Of a stretch of DNA of 64,000 nucleotides, positions 7,426 to 16,245 are shown piece after piece. Origin of the DNA: Paenibacillus cymbidii (GTDB taxonomy: Bacteria; Bacillota; Bacilli; Paenibacillales; NBRC-103111); contig NZ_SHLX01000039.1 in NCBI RefSeq assembly GCF_004764705.1, forward strand, positions 1 through 64,000, read 5' to 3'. The position numbers were made by a program, and so were the translations under genes. A model generated the notes under the pieces. It made no database searches. It was not told the DNA's origin and was given only the letters and a program-made list of their open reading frames with translations. The stretch's first letter is position 1. Each line of letters begins with the position of its first letter.

Positions 7426-8115
7426 TTATTCCACTTTTACTTCGGCAACGCCGCCGAGCGACCGCACTTCCTCCACAATGGCCACGATCGCAGCCCGCTT
7501 CGAAAAACGCAGCGAAAACGTCACCTGCAGCTTGCCGAAATCGACGAATTCCTCTTCTTCCAGCGAAAATTTGCGAATTTCGACGCCGTGCTTCTCCATG
7601 ATCGCCGACAGGCTGGAAACCGCTTGTTCCCGGCTGCGCATCACGACGCGCATCATATAGATGCGTTTGTCTTTGAAGAATCGTTTCTCGACGGTATTCA
7701 GGAACCACAAGCTGACGATGACGAGCAGCGTTGTCAGGATGGCCGCAAAATAAAATCCGGCGCCTACCGCCAGGCCGATGCCGGCGACAACGAGCAGGCT
7801 GGCTGCCGTCGTCAGCCCCTTGACCGTCAGCCCGTCGCGCATGATCGTACCCGCCCCGATGAAACCGATGCCCGGCAGCACCTGCGCCGCGAGCCTCGCC
7901 GGGTCCATCCGCGCAATATCGCTGTTGGCGAACGCTGCAAAGCCGTAAATCGACAGCAGCATAATCAGCGCCGAACCGAGGCACACCAATATGTTCGTCC
8001 GAAAGCCGGCGGCGTGGTTCGCGCGTTCCCGCTCGAAGCCGATCAAACCGCCAAGAACAAGCGCAAGCATCAGCCGCGCGGTCATATGAATCCAATCAAT
8101 GTGCCACGGATCCAA
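7426..8115 (-). CDS. MgtC/SapB family membrane protein
   Basis: A 229-residue protein with the MgtC/SapB fold: four or five N-terminal helices (about 10-145) and a cytoplasmic ACT-like C-terminal domain (about 150-229). Family motifs are LGGLIGFERE near the N-terminus, AAGFRTNILVCLGSALIM, and the region LPGIGFIGAGTIMRDG. MgtC proteins are linked to magnesium limitation and, in pathogens, to control of the F-type ATPase; the role in this organism is not known. It is a single gene with its own terminator. The start is ATG 8115; an internal ATG at residue 11 is possible. Confidence 0.88.
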   Translation of the reverse strand: MDPWHIDWIHMTARLMLALVLGGLIGFERERANHAAGFRTNILVCLGSALIMLLSIYGFAAFANSDIARMDPARLAAQVLPGIGFIGAGTIMRDGLTVKGLTTAASLLVVAGIGLAVGAGFYFAAILTTLLVIVSLWFLNTVEKRFFKDKRIYMMRVVMRSREQAVSSLSAIMEKHGVEIRKFSLEEEEFVDFGKLQVTFSLRFSKRAAIVAIVEEVRSLGGVAEVKVE

Positions 8116-8160
8116 CCGTAGTCTCCCCCCCCAGGCGAAACATTATCGGTTCAAGAGGTT

Positions 8161-8327
8161 GTTCAAAAAATCGACTTTGATCACGAAGCATAATCGGGAA
8201 GCGTATTCGGCATCGAATCTTGCGTTCACCCTCGAAGTCCGTTGCTCATTTAGGTTTTGCCTAAACTCCGCTACTCCTTCTTCGGGTTCTCGCAACCTTC
8301 TCGGTGCTGAAAAGCCGACTTTTTGAA
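8161..8327. repeat. Inverted-repeat element of 167 bp, MITE-like
   Basis: The left end GTTCAAAAAATCGACTTT and the reverse complement of the right end, GTTCAAAAAGTCGGCTTT, match at 16 of 18 positions, giving terminal inverted repeats around 130 bp without a convincing gene. It fills the gap between mgtC and gatB and ends three bases before the gatB stop codon. The element resembles short dispersed sequences I associate with Paenibacillus genomes, but copy number cannot be checked here. No target-site duplication was found. Confidence 0.55.
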
Positions 8328-8330
8328 CTC

Positions 8331-9779
8331 TCAATTCAATTGCTCCAGGATCAGTTTATTCAGCAGACCCGGGTTTGCTTTCCCTTTCGTTTCTTTCATC
8401 GCCTGGCCGACGAGGAAGCCGACCGCCTTCTCTTTGCCGGCCTTGTAGTCGGCTACCGACTGCGGATTGTTCGCGATGATTTGCTCCACGATGGCGGCAA
8501 TCGCCCCTTCGTCGCTGATCTGCACAAGTCCTTGCTCTTCGACGATTTGTTGTGGCGGTTTGCCGCTTTCTAGCATCGCCTTGAACACGGTTTTGGCGAT
8601 TTTGCCGCTGATGGTGCCTTTCTCGAGCAGGCCGATCATTTCGCCCAAGCCTTGCCCGGTGATGCGCACGTCGGCCAGTTCGAGCCCGTTTGCGTTCAGG
8701 TAGCCGAGCAAATCGCCCATGATCCAGTTGGCGGCCGTCTTGGCGTCCTTCGTAAACCGCAAGCTCTCCTCGAAAAAGTTGGCCATCGCCATCGTCGACG
8801 TGAGGATGCCCGCATCGTAGGCCGTCAGGCCGTAATCGCGCTGATAGCGCGCGATGCGCGAATCCGGCAGCTCGGGGATGGTCGCACGGACGCGTGCCTT
8901 CCACTCGTCGTCGATGTGCATGCGCACGAGGTCCGGGTCGGGGAAGTAGCGGTAGTCGTGCGCTTCCTCCTTGCTGCGCATGGAGAATGTGCGGCCCTGG
9001 GCTTCGTCCCAGCGACGCGTTTCCTGCACGACCTTGCCGCCGCCGTCCAAAACTTCGGCCTGGCGAATCTCTTCGTATTCGAGCCCGCGCTGCACGCCGC
9101 GGAACGAGTTCATGTTCTTCAGTTCGGCCCGCGTGCCGAACTTCTCCTGCCCCCACGGGCGGATGCTGACGTTGGCGTCGCAGCGCATCGAGCCTTCCTC
9201 CATCTTGACGTCGGAGACGTCGCAATAGAGCATGATCGCCCGCAGCTTCTCCAGGTAAGCGCGCGCCTCCTCCGGCGAACGCAAGTCCGGTTCGGAAACG
9301 ATTTCGAGCAGCGGCGTACCGACGCGGTTGAAGTCGACCAGCGACGCGTAGCCGCCGTCAACGTGCGTCAGCTTGCCCGCGTCTTCTTCCAGGTGGAGCC
9401 GGGTGATGCCGATCCGTTTCGTTTCGCCGTTTACTTCGATGTCGATCCAGCCATACTCGCCGATCGGCTGGTCGAATTGCGAAATTTGGTACGCTTTGGG
9501 CGAGTCGGGGTAAAAGTAGTTTTTGCGGTCGAATTTGCTTTCCGTCGCAACGGTGCAATTGAGCGCCATCGCCGCTTTCATCGCGTATTCGACGGCCTGG
9601 CGGTTCACCACCGGCAGCACGCCCGGATGGCCCAGGCAGATCGGGCACGTATTCGTATTCGGCGGCGCGCCGAAAGAAGTGGCGCAGCCGCAAAAAATTT
9701 TTGACTTCGTGTGCAGCTCGACGTGAACTTCGAGGCCGATGACGGTTTCGTAACGTTTGCCTGTTGTGCTCGCGGTCAT
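8331..9779 (-). CDS. gatB: Aspartyl/glutamyl-tRNA amidotransferase subunit B
   Basis: Subunit B of the GatCAB complex, which converts Glu-tRNA(Gln) (and Asp-tRNA(Asn)) to the amidated form in organisms lacking the matching synthetase. The 482-residue product has the family start [15 protein letters not shown], the zinc site with CGC and CPICLGHPG cysteines, the kinase-like core, and a C-terminal YqeY/tail domain (about 325-482) that binds tRNA. ATG 9779 overlaps the gatA stop in an ATGA junction, showing coupling; a longer open frame into gatA is rejected. The gene order is gatC-gatA-gatB. Confidence 0.97.
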   Translation of the reverse strand: MTASTTGKRYETVIGLEVHVELHTKSKIFCGCATSFGAPPNTNTCPICLGHPGVLPVVNRQAVEYAMKAAMALNCTVATESKFDRKNYFYPDSPKAYQISQFDQPIGEYGWIDIEVNGETKRIGITRLHLEEDAGKLTHVDGGYASLVDFNRVGTPLLEIVSEPDLRSPEEARAYLEKLRAIMLYCDVSDVKMEEGSMRCDANVSIRPWGQEKFGTRAELKNMNSFRGVQRGLEYEEIRQAEVLDGGGKVVQETRRWDEAQGRTFSMRSKEEAHDYRYFPDPDLVRMHIDDEWKARVRATIPELPDSRIARYQRDYGLTAYDAGILTSTMAMANFFEESLRFTKDAKTAANWIMGDLLGYLNANGLELADVRITGQGLGEMIGLLEKGTISGKIAKTVFKAMLESGKPPQQIVEEQGLVQISDEGAIAAIVEQIIANNPQSVADYKAGKEKAVGFLVGQAMKETKGKANPGLLNKLILEQLN

Positions 9780-11248
9780 GCGTTCGCTCCTTCCAGCTGC
9801 GGACGTTGCTTGTGATGCTCCGTTTGCTGCTCGAACGCGTGAGCGACGCGCAGCACGGTGCTTTCGTCCAGCGGCTTGCCGATGATCTGCAGCCCGACGG
9901 GCAGGCCGTCCACGAGACCGCACGGGACGCTGATGCCGGGAAGGCCGGCAAGGTTGAGCGGAATCGTCAAGATATCGTTCAAATACATCGTCAGCGGATC
10001 GTCGACCTGCGAGCCGATCTTGAATGCCGGCGTCGGCGCCGTTGGTCCGATAATGACGTCATAGGATGAGAATACGTCTTCGAAATCGCGCTTGATCAAA
10101 GTGCGCACTTTCTGCGCTTTCAAATAATAAGCGTCGTAATAACCCGAGCTGAGCGCGTACGTGCCGAGCATGATGCGGCGCTTCACTTCCGCGCCGAAGC
10201 CCTGGCTGCGCGACTTGCGGTACAGGTCGATCAAGTTGTCCGGATTGTCCGCCCGCACGCCATAGCGCACGCCGTCGAACCGCGCGAGGTTGGAGGACGC
10301 TTCCGAGGAAGCGAGCAAATAGTACGTCGCCACCGCGTACTCCGTATGCGGCATCGACACTTCCTCCCAGGTTGCGCCAAGGCCTTCCAGCACCTTGAGC
10401 GCGGCCAGCACGGATTCGCGAACGCGCGGGTCGACGCCTGCGCCGATATATTCCTGCGGCACGGCGATGCGCAAGCCGCGCACGTCGCCGGACAGCGCGC
10501 TGACGTAGTCGGGAATGTCGACGTTCGCGGATGTCGAGTCGTACGGGTCGTGGCCGGCGATCGCCTGCAGCACGTAGGCCGCGTCTTCGACGCTTCGCGT
10601 CAGCGGGCCGATCTGGTCGAGCGACGACGCGAAAGCGACGAGGCCGAAGCGCGAAACGAGGCCGTAAGTCGGCTTGAGCCCAACGATGCCGCAGTAGGCG
10701 GCCGGCTGGCGGATCGAGCCGCCGGTGTCGGAGCCGAGCGCGAAGTACACTTCGCCGGCCGCGACAGCCGCGGCGGAACCGCCGCTCGAGCCGCCCGGCA
10801 CGTAATCCGTGTTCCACGGATTGTAGGTCGGGTGGAAGCCGGAGTTTTCGTTGGAGCCGCCCATGGCGAATTCGTCCATGTTCAGCTTGCCGACGGTGAT
10901 CGCTTGCGCGTTCTTCAGCTTCTTGACGACGGTAGCGTCATAAACGGAAGTGAAATTGGCGAGAAATTGGCTCGCACATGTGGTCGGCAGCCCTTCCGTG
11001 GCGATGTTGTCCTTAATGCCGGCAGGCAGGCCGAACAGCAAACCGCGTTCGCCGCCTGCCGCCAGTTGGCTGTCGAGCCGTACGGCTTCCTCCCGCGCTT
11101 GCGTTTCGTTAAGCGACAAAAAAGCCCGTACTTTGCCGTCCACTTCGCCGATACGCCGGTAGGCGGCGTCGACGAGATCGGTTACGGCAAGCTCGCGGCT
11201 GGCAAGTCGTCCGTGAATATCCTGCAAGGTGAGATCGAATAACGACAA
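9776..11248 (-). CDS. gatA: Aspartyl/glutamyl-tRNA amidotransferase subunit A
   Basis: The glutaminase/amidase subunit of GatCAB, 490 residues. The amidase signature is complete: catalytic Lys in [10 protein letters not shown] (about 77-86), the Gly/Ser-rich [15 protein letters not shown] (about 151-165) and the nucleophilic Ser region [16 protein letters not shown] (about 172-187). It releases ammonia from glutamine and passes it to subunit B. It lies 78 bp after gatC and overlaps gatB by four bases. Confidence 0.98.
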   Translation of the reverse strand: MSLFDLTLQDIHGRLASRELAVTDLVDAAYRRIGEVDGKVRAFLSLNETQAREEAVRLDSQLAAGGERGLLFGLPAGIKDNIATEGLPTTCASQFLANFTSVYDATVVKKLKNAQAITVGKLNMDEFAMGGSNENSGFHPTYNPWNTDYVPGGSSGGSAAAVAAGEVYFALGSDTGGSIRQPAAYCGIVGLKPTYGLVSRFGLVAFASSLDQIGPLTRSVEDAAYVLQAIAGHDPYDSTSANVDIPDYVSALSGDVRGLRIAVPQEYIGAGVDPRVRESVLAALKVLEGLGATWEEVSMPHTEYAVATYYLLASSEASSNLARFDGVRYGVRADNPDNLIDLYRKSRSQGFGAEVKRRIMLGTYALSSGYYDAYYLKAQKVRTLIKRDFEDVFSSYDVIIGPTAPTPAFKIGSQVDDPLTMYLNDILTIPLNLAGLPGISVPCGLVDGLPVGLQIIGKPLDESTVLRVAHAFEQQTEHHKQRPQLEGANA

Positions 11249-11326
11249 TGGTGCTCCTCCTGACTGGATGCCCTGGCGGGCCCTTACTGGTTGGTGGATT
11301 CAATTAACCCAAAACGTTTCGTTGCT

Positions 11327-11614
11327 TTATTCCAGCACTGCAGGCACTTTGATCTGCCCGTCCTCTTCGTCCGGCGCATTCAGCAGCACTTTCCCGAGCG
11401 GCAGCGAAGGGCGCGTTTCGTCCTCGCGCATGACGTTCAGCACCGGTACGGCATGGCTGGTCGGCTCGATGTTCTCCGTGTCGAGTCCGTTCAGTTGCTC
11501 GGCGTATTTCAGAATGGCGTTCAGTTGGTCCATGTAAGTCGTCTTTTCCTGTTCGGTCAATTCGAGCCTGGCCAGCGCCGCCACATGCTCGACGTCCTTG
11601 ATCGTAATGCTCAT
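11327..11614 (-). CDS. gatC: Aspartyl/glutamyl-tRNA amidotransferase subunit C
   Basis: The small 95-residue subunit that wraps around GatA and stabilises the GatA-GatB contact. Family features: ITIKDVEHVAALARLELTEQE at the N-terminus and LGKVLLNAPDEEDGQIKVPAVLE at the end. ATG 11614 is used because the protein then has family length; an upstream in-frame start would add 17 non-conserved residues. First gene of gatCAB, with a good promoter at 11678-11706. Confidence 0.95.
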   Translation of the reverse strand: MSITIKDVEHVAALARLELTEQEKTTYMDQLNAILKYAEQLNGLDTENIEPTSHAVPVLNVMREDETRPSLPLGKVLLNAPDEEDGQIKVPAVLE

Positions 11615-11677
11615 TGTCGCTACCCCGCCTCGCTTGCGCAATAGTGATGGGCCCGAGGGGCCCAAATGATGCTATCT

Positions 11678-11706
11678 ATTATAGCCTACCTGTATTTTGA
11701 ACTCAA
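11678..11706 (-). promoter_or_regulatory. gatCAB promoter
   Basis: On the minus strand, -35 TTGAGT (11701-11706) and -10 TATAAT (11678-11683) have 17-bp spacing. The leader then contains a GC-rich hairpin (TGGGCCC / GGGCCCA, about 11648-11665) without a T-run before gatC. Confidence 0.75.
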
Positions 11707-11720
11707 TCGCGCATTGAAGC

Positions 11721-11748
11721 AAAAAACCGGGTTCCCGCAGGAGCCCGG
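11721..11748 (-). terminator. Terminator of the 11769-12146 gene
   Basis: On the minus strand the arms CCGGGCTCC and GGAACCCGG around TGCG are followed by six T residues. The hairpin begins 20 bp after the stop codon at 11769. Confidence 0.8.
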
Positions 11749-11768
11749 CCATGAATGGCATGATGGCG

Positions 11769-12146
11769 TCAAATCCACGCTTTCAAATTCACCTGCTTGA
11801 TGAAGTCTTCCCGGCTCTGCACTTCTTTGCTCGTTTCCTGCGCTTCCGGCTCCTGCTCCCCGTTCATAATGAAACGGAACAACTGCTCGTTGCGCGTGGC
11901 CAATGCATAGTCGATCAGCGCTTCCCGTTCGATCCGCGCCGCTTCCTGCTCCAGCAGCCTCTCTTCGAGCTCGATGTCGGCGGCCGGCACGTAGAAATGT
12001 TTATTCAGCTTCGGCATGCGCACCACATAGTCAAATGCGTTGTCGGCATTGCGATCGTATGCGATGATAAAACCGTAATCGCCGATCGGCAAATTCTGTT
12101 CGAAGCTGTCGCCTGTAACGATAATCCGTTGTCCCAGTTTCAACAT
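11769..12146 (-). CDS. Conserved hypothetical protein of Paenibacillaceae
   Basis: A 125-residue acidic cytoplasmic protein. The first half (about 1-60, MLKLGQRIIVTGDSFE ... YVVRMPKLNKHFYVP) looks like a small KOW/SH3-like beta barrel; the second half is helical and charged, ending in DFIKQVNLKAWI. I associate this protein with the gatCAB neighbourhood of related genomes but know no function. It has its own terminator and is transcribed in the same direction as gatCAB. No catalytic motif is visible. Confidence 0.75.
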   Translation of the reverse strand: MLKLGQRIIVTGDSFEQNLPIGDYGFIIAYDRNADNAFDYVVRMPKLNKHFYVPAADIELEERLLEQEAARIEREALIDYALATRNEQLFRFIMNGEQEPEAQETSKEVQSREDFIKQVNLKAWI

Positions 12147-12352
12147 GGGGATCCCTCCTGATGCCTGTCATCGCGACCACGGCGCGAACCGCGGCTGCAA
12201 TCGGGACGGCTTCCGGCGCTTGTCCCAGAAACTCTACGAACAAGCTCTATCAATCCGCCGATATTGCTATTATCGTACTAAAAAAATCGCGCGGTGTCTA
12301 TTCGAAGCGCACCTGCGCCAAGTTTTCGCCGCAAGGCGTACGGCACGGGTGC

Positions 12353-13135
12353 TCAGACGGAGCCGTCGTCCCCCCGCTTCAGCAGGATGGAGCCGACGGC
12401 AAGCATCAGCGTTATCGCGACTACGGCGATGATCGCGGCGAAAGCGGGCCGGCCAGTCGCATGACCGGAGGCGATCCAGGAGGAAGCGTGGCGCTGCAGC
12501 TCCGCCGGACTCCAGGCCATGTAGCGGTGAAACAGGTTGCCCGCCAGGCTCAGCAAACCCGCGATGGCGATCGTGGCGAAAGCGATGCCGGCCGAACTGC
12601 GAATCCGCGTGCCCAGCAGGAACGGCCAAGTGAGCACGAAGACGAGCCACAACGCATACGCGGCAAAAGCGGTCAACGCGTCCGAAACGTCGACCGGGCC
12701 GAACAGCACCCCCGTGTAATACCAGGCGCCTCCGTAACCGCAAGCGAATGCTGCGAGAAGCAGCGTCTGCACGCCCGCCCACTTGGCGGTCATATACGTT
12801 GCATGCGGCACCGGCTTGACCAGGATGAGCGCCGCTACGCCGCTCTGCCTCTCCCCCGACACCGTCGCCATAAAAGCGAGCGCCAGCACCAACAGGCCGA
12901 TCGTGCCGAATTGGGACAACGTTTTGACCATTACGTCTTCCGGGGACGGAATCGGCAGCTCGAACACCGCTCCTTCCGGCAGGCCGCCCATATTTTTGAT
13001 GATCTCCGGCGTGTAGTAAGCCGTAATCGGCTGCATGACGCCGAGCGCGACAAAAACGAGCGGCACCCACAGCCACTTGGCATTGCGCCGCATCTCCAGC
13101 ATTTCTTTCACGTATATCGCGATCCAGCGGCTCAT
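12353..13135 (-). CDS. yxlG: ABC-2 type permease, YxlG-like
   Basis: A 260-residue integral membrane protein with six predicted helices, the permease half of an ABC-2 transporter. It follows the ATP-binding protein gene with a four-base overlap. The gene order sigY-yxlC-yxlD-yxlE-yxlF-yxlG of Bacillus subtilis is reproduced exactly, which identifies it as YxlG. Substrate is unknown; in B. subtilis the operon is linked to the SigY response. Typical ABC-2 features are the SGERQSGVAALILVKPV loop after the second helix. Confidence 0.85.
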   Translation of the reverse strand: MSRWIAIYVKEMLEMRRNAKWLWVPLVFVALGVMQPITAYYTPEIIKNMGGLPEGAVFELPIPSPEDVMVKTLSQFGTIGLLVLALAFMATVSGERQSGVAALILVKPVPHATYMTAKWAGVQTLLLAAFACGYGGAWYYTGVLFGPVDVSDALTAFAAYALWLVFVLTWPFLLGTRIRSSAGIAFATIAIAGLLSLAGNLFHRYMAWSPAELQRHASSWIASGHATGRPAFAAIIAVVAITLMLAVGSILLKRGDDGSV

Positions 13136-14040
13136 GGCGCCACCGCCTTCAGGAACAGCTCCTCAAGCGTCGAATAACCGGCTTCGAATTTGCGCACGCC
13201 GATGCCGCGTTTCGCCAGGTCGGCGAGCAGCGCTTTGCTCCCTTGCGCCAGATCGCCGACTTCGATCTCGGCGCTCATGCCCGACGCTTCCGCCGCCGTC
13301 ACGAGCGGCAGCTCGCGCTTCACCGCCTCCGCCCATCGTGCGAGCGGCTCGTCCGCATGCACAGTGACGACGGACCGCCGATAGCGCTCGCGCAATTCGT
13401 CCAGGCTGCCGCGCACGGCGATTTCTCCTTGACGCATAATCAGCACGTCATCGCATACGTCTTCGGCGTCGTGAAGCACATGCGTTGAAAACAGCATCGT
13501 CGTCTCCCCTTTCAACCGCCGCAGCATGTCCAGCACCTCGCGCCGGCCGAGCGGGTCGAGCGCGGACACCGGCTCGTCGAGCAGCAGCAGCTTCGGCCGG
13601 TGGATCATTGCCTGGGCGATGCCGAGACGCTGCTTCATCCCGCCCGAATAGCCGCCGATGCGGCGGGCGCCCGCCTGGGACAGCCCGACCTGCTCCAGCA
13701 GCTCCCGGGAACGGCCGCTTACGTCCCGCTTGTTCATCCCTGCCAGCTTGCCGACATAAGCGAGAAATTCCAGGCCGGTCATCCAGTTGTGAAACGCGGG
13801 CATTTGCGGCAAATAGCCGATGTACGGGCGAATGTCCGTCACCGGCTCGCCTGCGAAGCGAATCGTGCCGGCTGTCGGCACCAGCAGCCCGGCGAGCATG
13901 CGCAGCGTCGAGGTTTTGCCCGCACCGTTCGGCCCAAGCAACGACACGCAGCGCCCGTCGCCGATCGCAAACGTCAGACCGCGCACCGCTTCTACCGTCC
14001 CGTAGCGTTTGCTCAAGCCTTGCACCGCGAGCAGCGTCAT
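13132..14040 (-). CDS. yxlF: ABC transporter ATP-binding protein, YxlF-like
   Basis: A 302-residue nucleotide-binding subunit. Walker A is LLGPNGAGKTSTL (about 35-47), the signature motif is YSGGMKQRLGIAQA, Walker B is LLLLDEPVSALDPLG, and the H-loop lies in FSTHVLHD. A C-terminal extension (about 215-302) is as in ABC-2 exporter ATPases. ATG 14040 shares its first base with the TGA of yxlE (TGATG). It partners with the following permease. Confidence 0.92.
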   Translation of the reverse strand: MTLLAVQGLSKRYGTVEAVRGLTFAIGDGRCVSLLGPNGAGKTSTLRMLAGLLVPTAGTIRFAGEPVTDIRPYIGYLPQMPAFHNWMTGLEFLAYVGKLAGMNKRDVSGRSRELLEQVGLSQAGARRIGGYSGGMKQRLGIAQAMIHRPKLLLLDEPVSALDPLGRREVLDMLRRLKGETTMLFSTHVLHDAEDVCDDVLIMRQGEIAVRGSLDELRERYRRSVVTVHADEPLARWAEAVKRELPLVTAAEASGMSAEIEVGDLAQGSKALLADLAKRGIGVRKFEAGYSTLEELFLKAVAP

Positions 14041-14246
14041 CAGCCGTTCCTCCTGCCGAAGACGAAATAGGCGATCGGGCCGAACAGGCTGATGAACACG
14101 ATCAGCAGCACCCACATCCATTTGGGGCCGTTGGTCCGCTCCTGGCGCAAGCAGCTGACGAGCGCAAACACCAGCAGCAGCAATTGCAAAACAATCAAGG
14201 GAGCAATGATCTCCCAATTAACGGACAACCCATTCGAATCGTTCAT
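14040..14246 (-). CDS. yxlE: YxlE-like small membrane protein (PLDc_N domain)
   Basis: A 68-residue protein with two hydrophobic helices (about 14-33 and 43-62) and the PLDc_N-type end GPIAYFVFGR. ATG 14246 is chosen because AAAGGAGAA stands just upstream; the in-frame ATG at 14273 would place that site inside the gene. In B. subtilis the equivalent gene lies in the sigY operon and is thought to contribute to control of SigY. Confidence 0.8.
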   Translation of the reverse strand: MNDSNGLSVNWEIIAPLIVLQLLLLVFALVSCLRQERTNGPKWMWVLLIVFISLFGPIAYFVFGRRNG

Positions 14247-14306
14247 CGCACGTTCTCCTTTCGTAATGGACAACAGATGCAGACGGCCATACGGCCGGAT
14301 ACGGCT

Positions 14307-14525
14307 TCATTTTCGGCTGCGGCGAAAAGCTTTTCTCACGACGACCGCATACACCAGGAGCGGCATCGGAAACTGGATTAGTCCCCACAATCCCCAAAGC
14401 CACGGATAGCTTTCGCGCTTGCGCGCGTCAATGAACAGCCAGGCGCTTTGCGAAAGCAGCACGGCGGCGATCAGCAGCCAGAACCAGATCGGCATGTCCG
14501 TCACGTTCGGCTCACTGCGGTTCAT
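14307..14525 (-). CDS. yxlD: YxlD-like regulator of SigY
   Basis: A 72-residue membrane protein with two helices (about 11-30 and 42-62), a basic linker RKRES and a basic tail. Size, topology and position match YxlD, the negative regulator of SigY in B. subtilis. ATG 14525 overlaps the yxlC stop (ATGA), so it is translationally coupled. Confidence 0.8.
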   Translation of the reverse strand: MNRSEPNVTDMPIWFWLLIAAVLLSQSAWLFIDARKRESYPWLWGLWGLIQFPMPLLVYAVVVRKAFRRSRK

Positions 14526-14881
14526 TCCTTCACCCGCTTCCGGTACAGGCGGGCGACTAGCAGCGGCGCCAGCGTCACCGCCGCAGCCTGCAAAGCAAGC
14601 AGTGCCGCCGGCGTTGCGGCGTACAAGCCGAACATCGCGGCCAGCACGCAAACCGCCAGCAGCGCGAACAGCAGCAGATCGCGGAGAAACCTGCGTCTGA
14701 GCACGCGGTCGTGCTCCTCCAGCAGCGCAAGCGTGATCGCCGGATCGGGAGGCGTCGGGGCTTGCTCGCGATCCAGCCATTCGAGCGCCGCCTGCACGGC
14801 TTCGGTTACGTCGGCGTCGCGCGGTTCATGTGCCGGTTGGTTTCCGGCCGGCACCGTTTTGTCCCGGTCACGTTTCCCCAT
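14522..14881 (-). CDS. yxlC: YxlC family protein (DUF5345)
   Basis: A 119-residue protein: hydrophilic N-terminus (1-60) with VQAALEWLDREQAPTPPD and LLEEHDRVLRRRF, then two adjacent membrane helices (about 66-86 and 91-108) and a basic end. It is the usual second gene of sigY operons and overlaps sigY by 14 bp. Together with YxlD it is expected to restrain SigY. Confidence 0.8.
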   Translation of the reverse strand: MGKRDRDKTVPAGNQPAHEPRDADVTEAVQAALEWLDREQAPTPPDPAITLALLEEHDRVLRRRFLRDLLLFALLAVCVLAAMFGLYAATPAALLALQAAAVTLAPLLVARLYRKRVKE

Positions 14882-15431
14882 CGTTCGTCAGCTCCTTTCG
14901 CAAGCTTGAGATGCCATAGTGCACGCGCGATTTGACAGTACCGGCGGGCGTCCCGATCATCACGGCAATTTCCTCGTAGGAGTAGCCGTAGTAGTGCTTC
15001 AGCACGATCGGCAGCCGCGTGTCGTCCGGCAGCGCCGCCAGCGCGTCGAGCGCAACCGGCCAGTCGCCGCCGGCGTTTGCCGCTTGCCAGCGCATCCCGC
15101 GCTGCGCCTGCTGCTGCCGCCGTTCCTGCTCCTGCCATTTGGATTCCCGCCGCTTCTTCCTTCCCGCATCGATGTAGAGCCGGGTAGCAATCGTCATCAG
15201 CCACGAGGAAAACTTCGCCTGGTTCTGGTAGAGGCCGATCTTCTCCATCGCTTTCAGCATCGTATCTTGCGCCAAATCTTCGGCGGCATGCGGGTTCATC
15301 GTCAGCTTCAGCAAATATTTGTACAGAAAGGAGTAATGCCGGTGCAGCAAATGGGCCAGCGCCGCGCGATTTCCCCGTTTCGCCAAAGCAATCAGTTGCG
15401 TATCGTCCCGTTCCTCGTGCGGCCCTTGCAT
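14868..15431 (-). CDS. sigY: ECF sigma factor SigY
   Basis: A 187-residue ECF sigma factor. Region 2: HAAEDLAQDTMLKAMEKI and FSSWLMTIATRLYIDAGRKKRRE; region 4: LPIVLKHYYGYSYEEIAVMIGTPAGTVKSRVHYG. ATG 15431 is preceded by AGAGG; in-frame reading upstream runs through the promoter and is rejected. The complete sigY-yxlCDEFG order supports the name. In B. subtilis SigY is autoregulated and linked to maintenance of the SP-beta prophage and nitrogen-starvation induction; its stimulus here is unknown. Confidence 0.9.
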   Translation of the reverse strand: MQGPHEERDDTQLIALAKRGNRAALAHLLHRHYSFLYKYLLKLTMNPHAAEDLAQDTMLKAMEKIGLYQNQAKFSSWLMTIATRLYIDAGRKKRRESKWQEQERRQQQAQRGMRWQAANAGGDWPVALDALAALPDDTRLPIVLKHYYGYSYEEIAVMIGTPAGTVKSRVHYGISSLRKELTNDGET

Positions 15432-15466
15432 AGCGGTACCTCTTTTCCCGGCGAAGATGCCTATAG

Positions 15467-15492
15467 TACGCTTGGACGAGCCGATTCGTTCA
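15467..15492 (-). promoter_or_regulatory. SigY autoregulatory promoter
   Basis: On the minus strand TGAACG (15487-15492) and CGTA (15467-15470) are separated by 16 bp, matching the TGAACG-N16-CGT(C/A) pattern of ECF/SigY promoters. The -10 lies 36 bp before the sigY ATG. Confidence 0.65.
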
Positions 15493-15637
15493 ATGGGCGG
15501 CAAAAAAATGTCGGTACATGCCGCTTTCCACTGCATCTTCGGAGCGCAGCCGGTTGGTACAGCGGAGAATGGCAATGCTGTTTATTTTAATGATATAATG
15601 TAGTCAGAATAATGTCATTCAGAAAGGATTGAGAGGA

Positions 15638-15910
15638 ATGAATATTAAACCATCCACTACAATTCGCCAGGACTATAACGGGTTTTCGAAATATTGCCAT
15701 GAACTTGACGAGCCAGTGGTGTTAACCCGGAACGGAGAAGCTGATTTGGTCGTTATGAGCCATGAAGCTTATCGACGGATGGAGGCTCGCATGAAGCTCC
15801 AAACTAAGCTGTTGGTTGCAGAAAAGCAGGTTGCCGAAGGAGCGGAGCTGCTTGATCACGACCAAGTAATCGCGAGGATGCGGAGGAAAATAAATGCCGC
15901 CAAAGAATAA
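15638..15910 (+). CDS. Type II antitoxin, Phd/YefM family
   Basis: A 90-residue DNA-binding antitoxin. The N-terminal Phd/YefM fold is visible in IRQDYNGFSKYCHELDEPVVLTRNGEADLVVMSHEAYRRM (a beta-strand run ending in the conserved LVVMS and YxxM), followed by a helical C-terminus that should bind the toxin. ATG 15638 is preferred over TTG 15629 because AAAGGA then has proper spacing. It overlaps the toxin gene by 17 bp. A TATAAT box (15594-15599) and AT-rich sequence precede it; autoregulation is expected from the family. Confidence 0.85.
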   Translation: MNIKPSTTIRQDYNGFSKYCHELDEPVVLTRNGEADLVVMSHEAYRRMEARMKLQTKLLVAEKQVAEGAELLDHDQVIARMRRKINAAKE

Positions 15911-16214
15911 AATCAGCTATTCCCCGGCGGCAGTAGACGATATGGACGAAATCTTTTCGTTCATATCCCAGGATAATGTTGTTGCTGCAGAAAGATTGTT
16001 GGAAAAGTTGGATCAACAAATCAAAAGCTTGGCAAACTTCCCGAATATGGGCTCCGTATTATCGGAAGAGAAATATACGCTGATACAACGAGGTTACCGA
16101 TTTATTGTGGTGAACCCCTATCTGGTGTTTTATCAAATCGTTGATGACACGGTGATCATATATCGTATCTTGCACGGACGCAGAGATTACCTTCGAGAGT
16201 TGTTTGACTTTTGA
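15894..16214 (+). CDS. Type II toxin, RelE/ParE family
   Basis: A 106-residue ParE/RelE-fold protein: YSPAAVDDMDEIFSFISQDN (helix 1), two helices with Leu heptads, then the strands GYRFIVVNPYLVFYQI and VIIYRILHGRRDY. The last strand with RILHGRRD is typical of ParE-type toxins, which poison gyrase; RelE-type mRNA cleavage cannot be excluded without structural comparison. Lower GC than the flanking operons suggests acquisition. Confidence 0.85.
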   Translation: MPPKNKISYSPAAVDDMDEIFSFISQDNVVAAERLLEKLDQQIKSLANFPNMGSVLSEEKYTLIQRGYRFIVVNPYLVFYQIVDDTVIIYRILHGRRDYLRELFDF

Positions 16215-16245
16215 TTAGAGAATTATAGCACCCGCTCCACGTGCA

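Noticed and set aside
8143-8334. 63-codon ORF across the inverted-repeat element
   Set aside because: It coincides with the repeat element, has no ribosome-binding site, and its ends lie in the terminal inverted repeats.
8331-9923. GatB with a 48-residue N-terminal extension
   Set aside because: The extension is the frame-shifted gatA 3' end; the ATGA overlap at 9776-9779 defines the true start.
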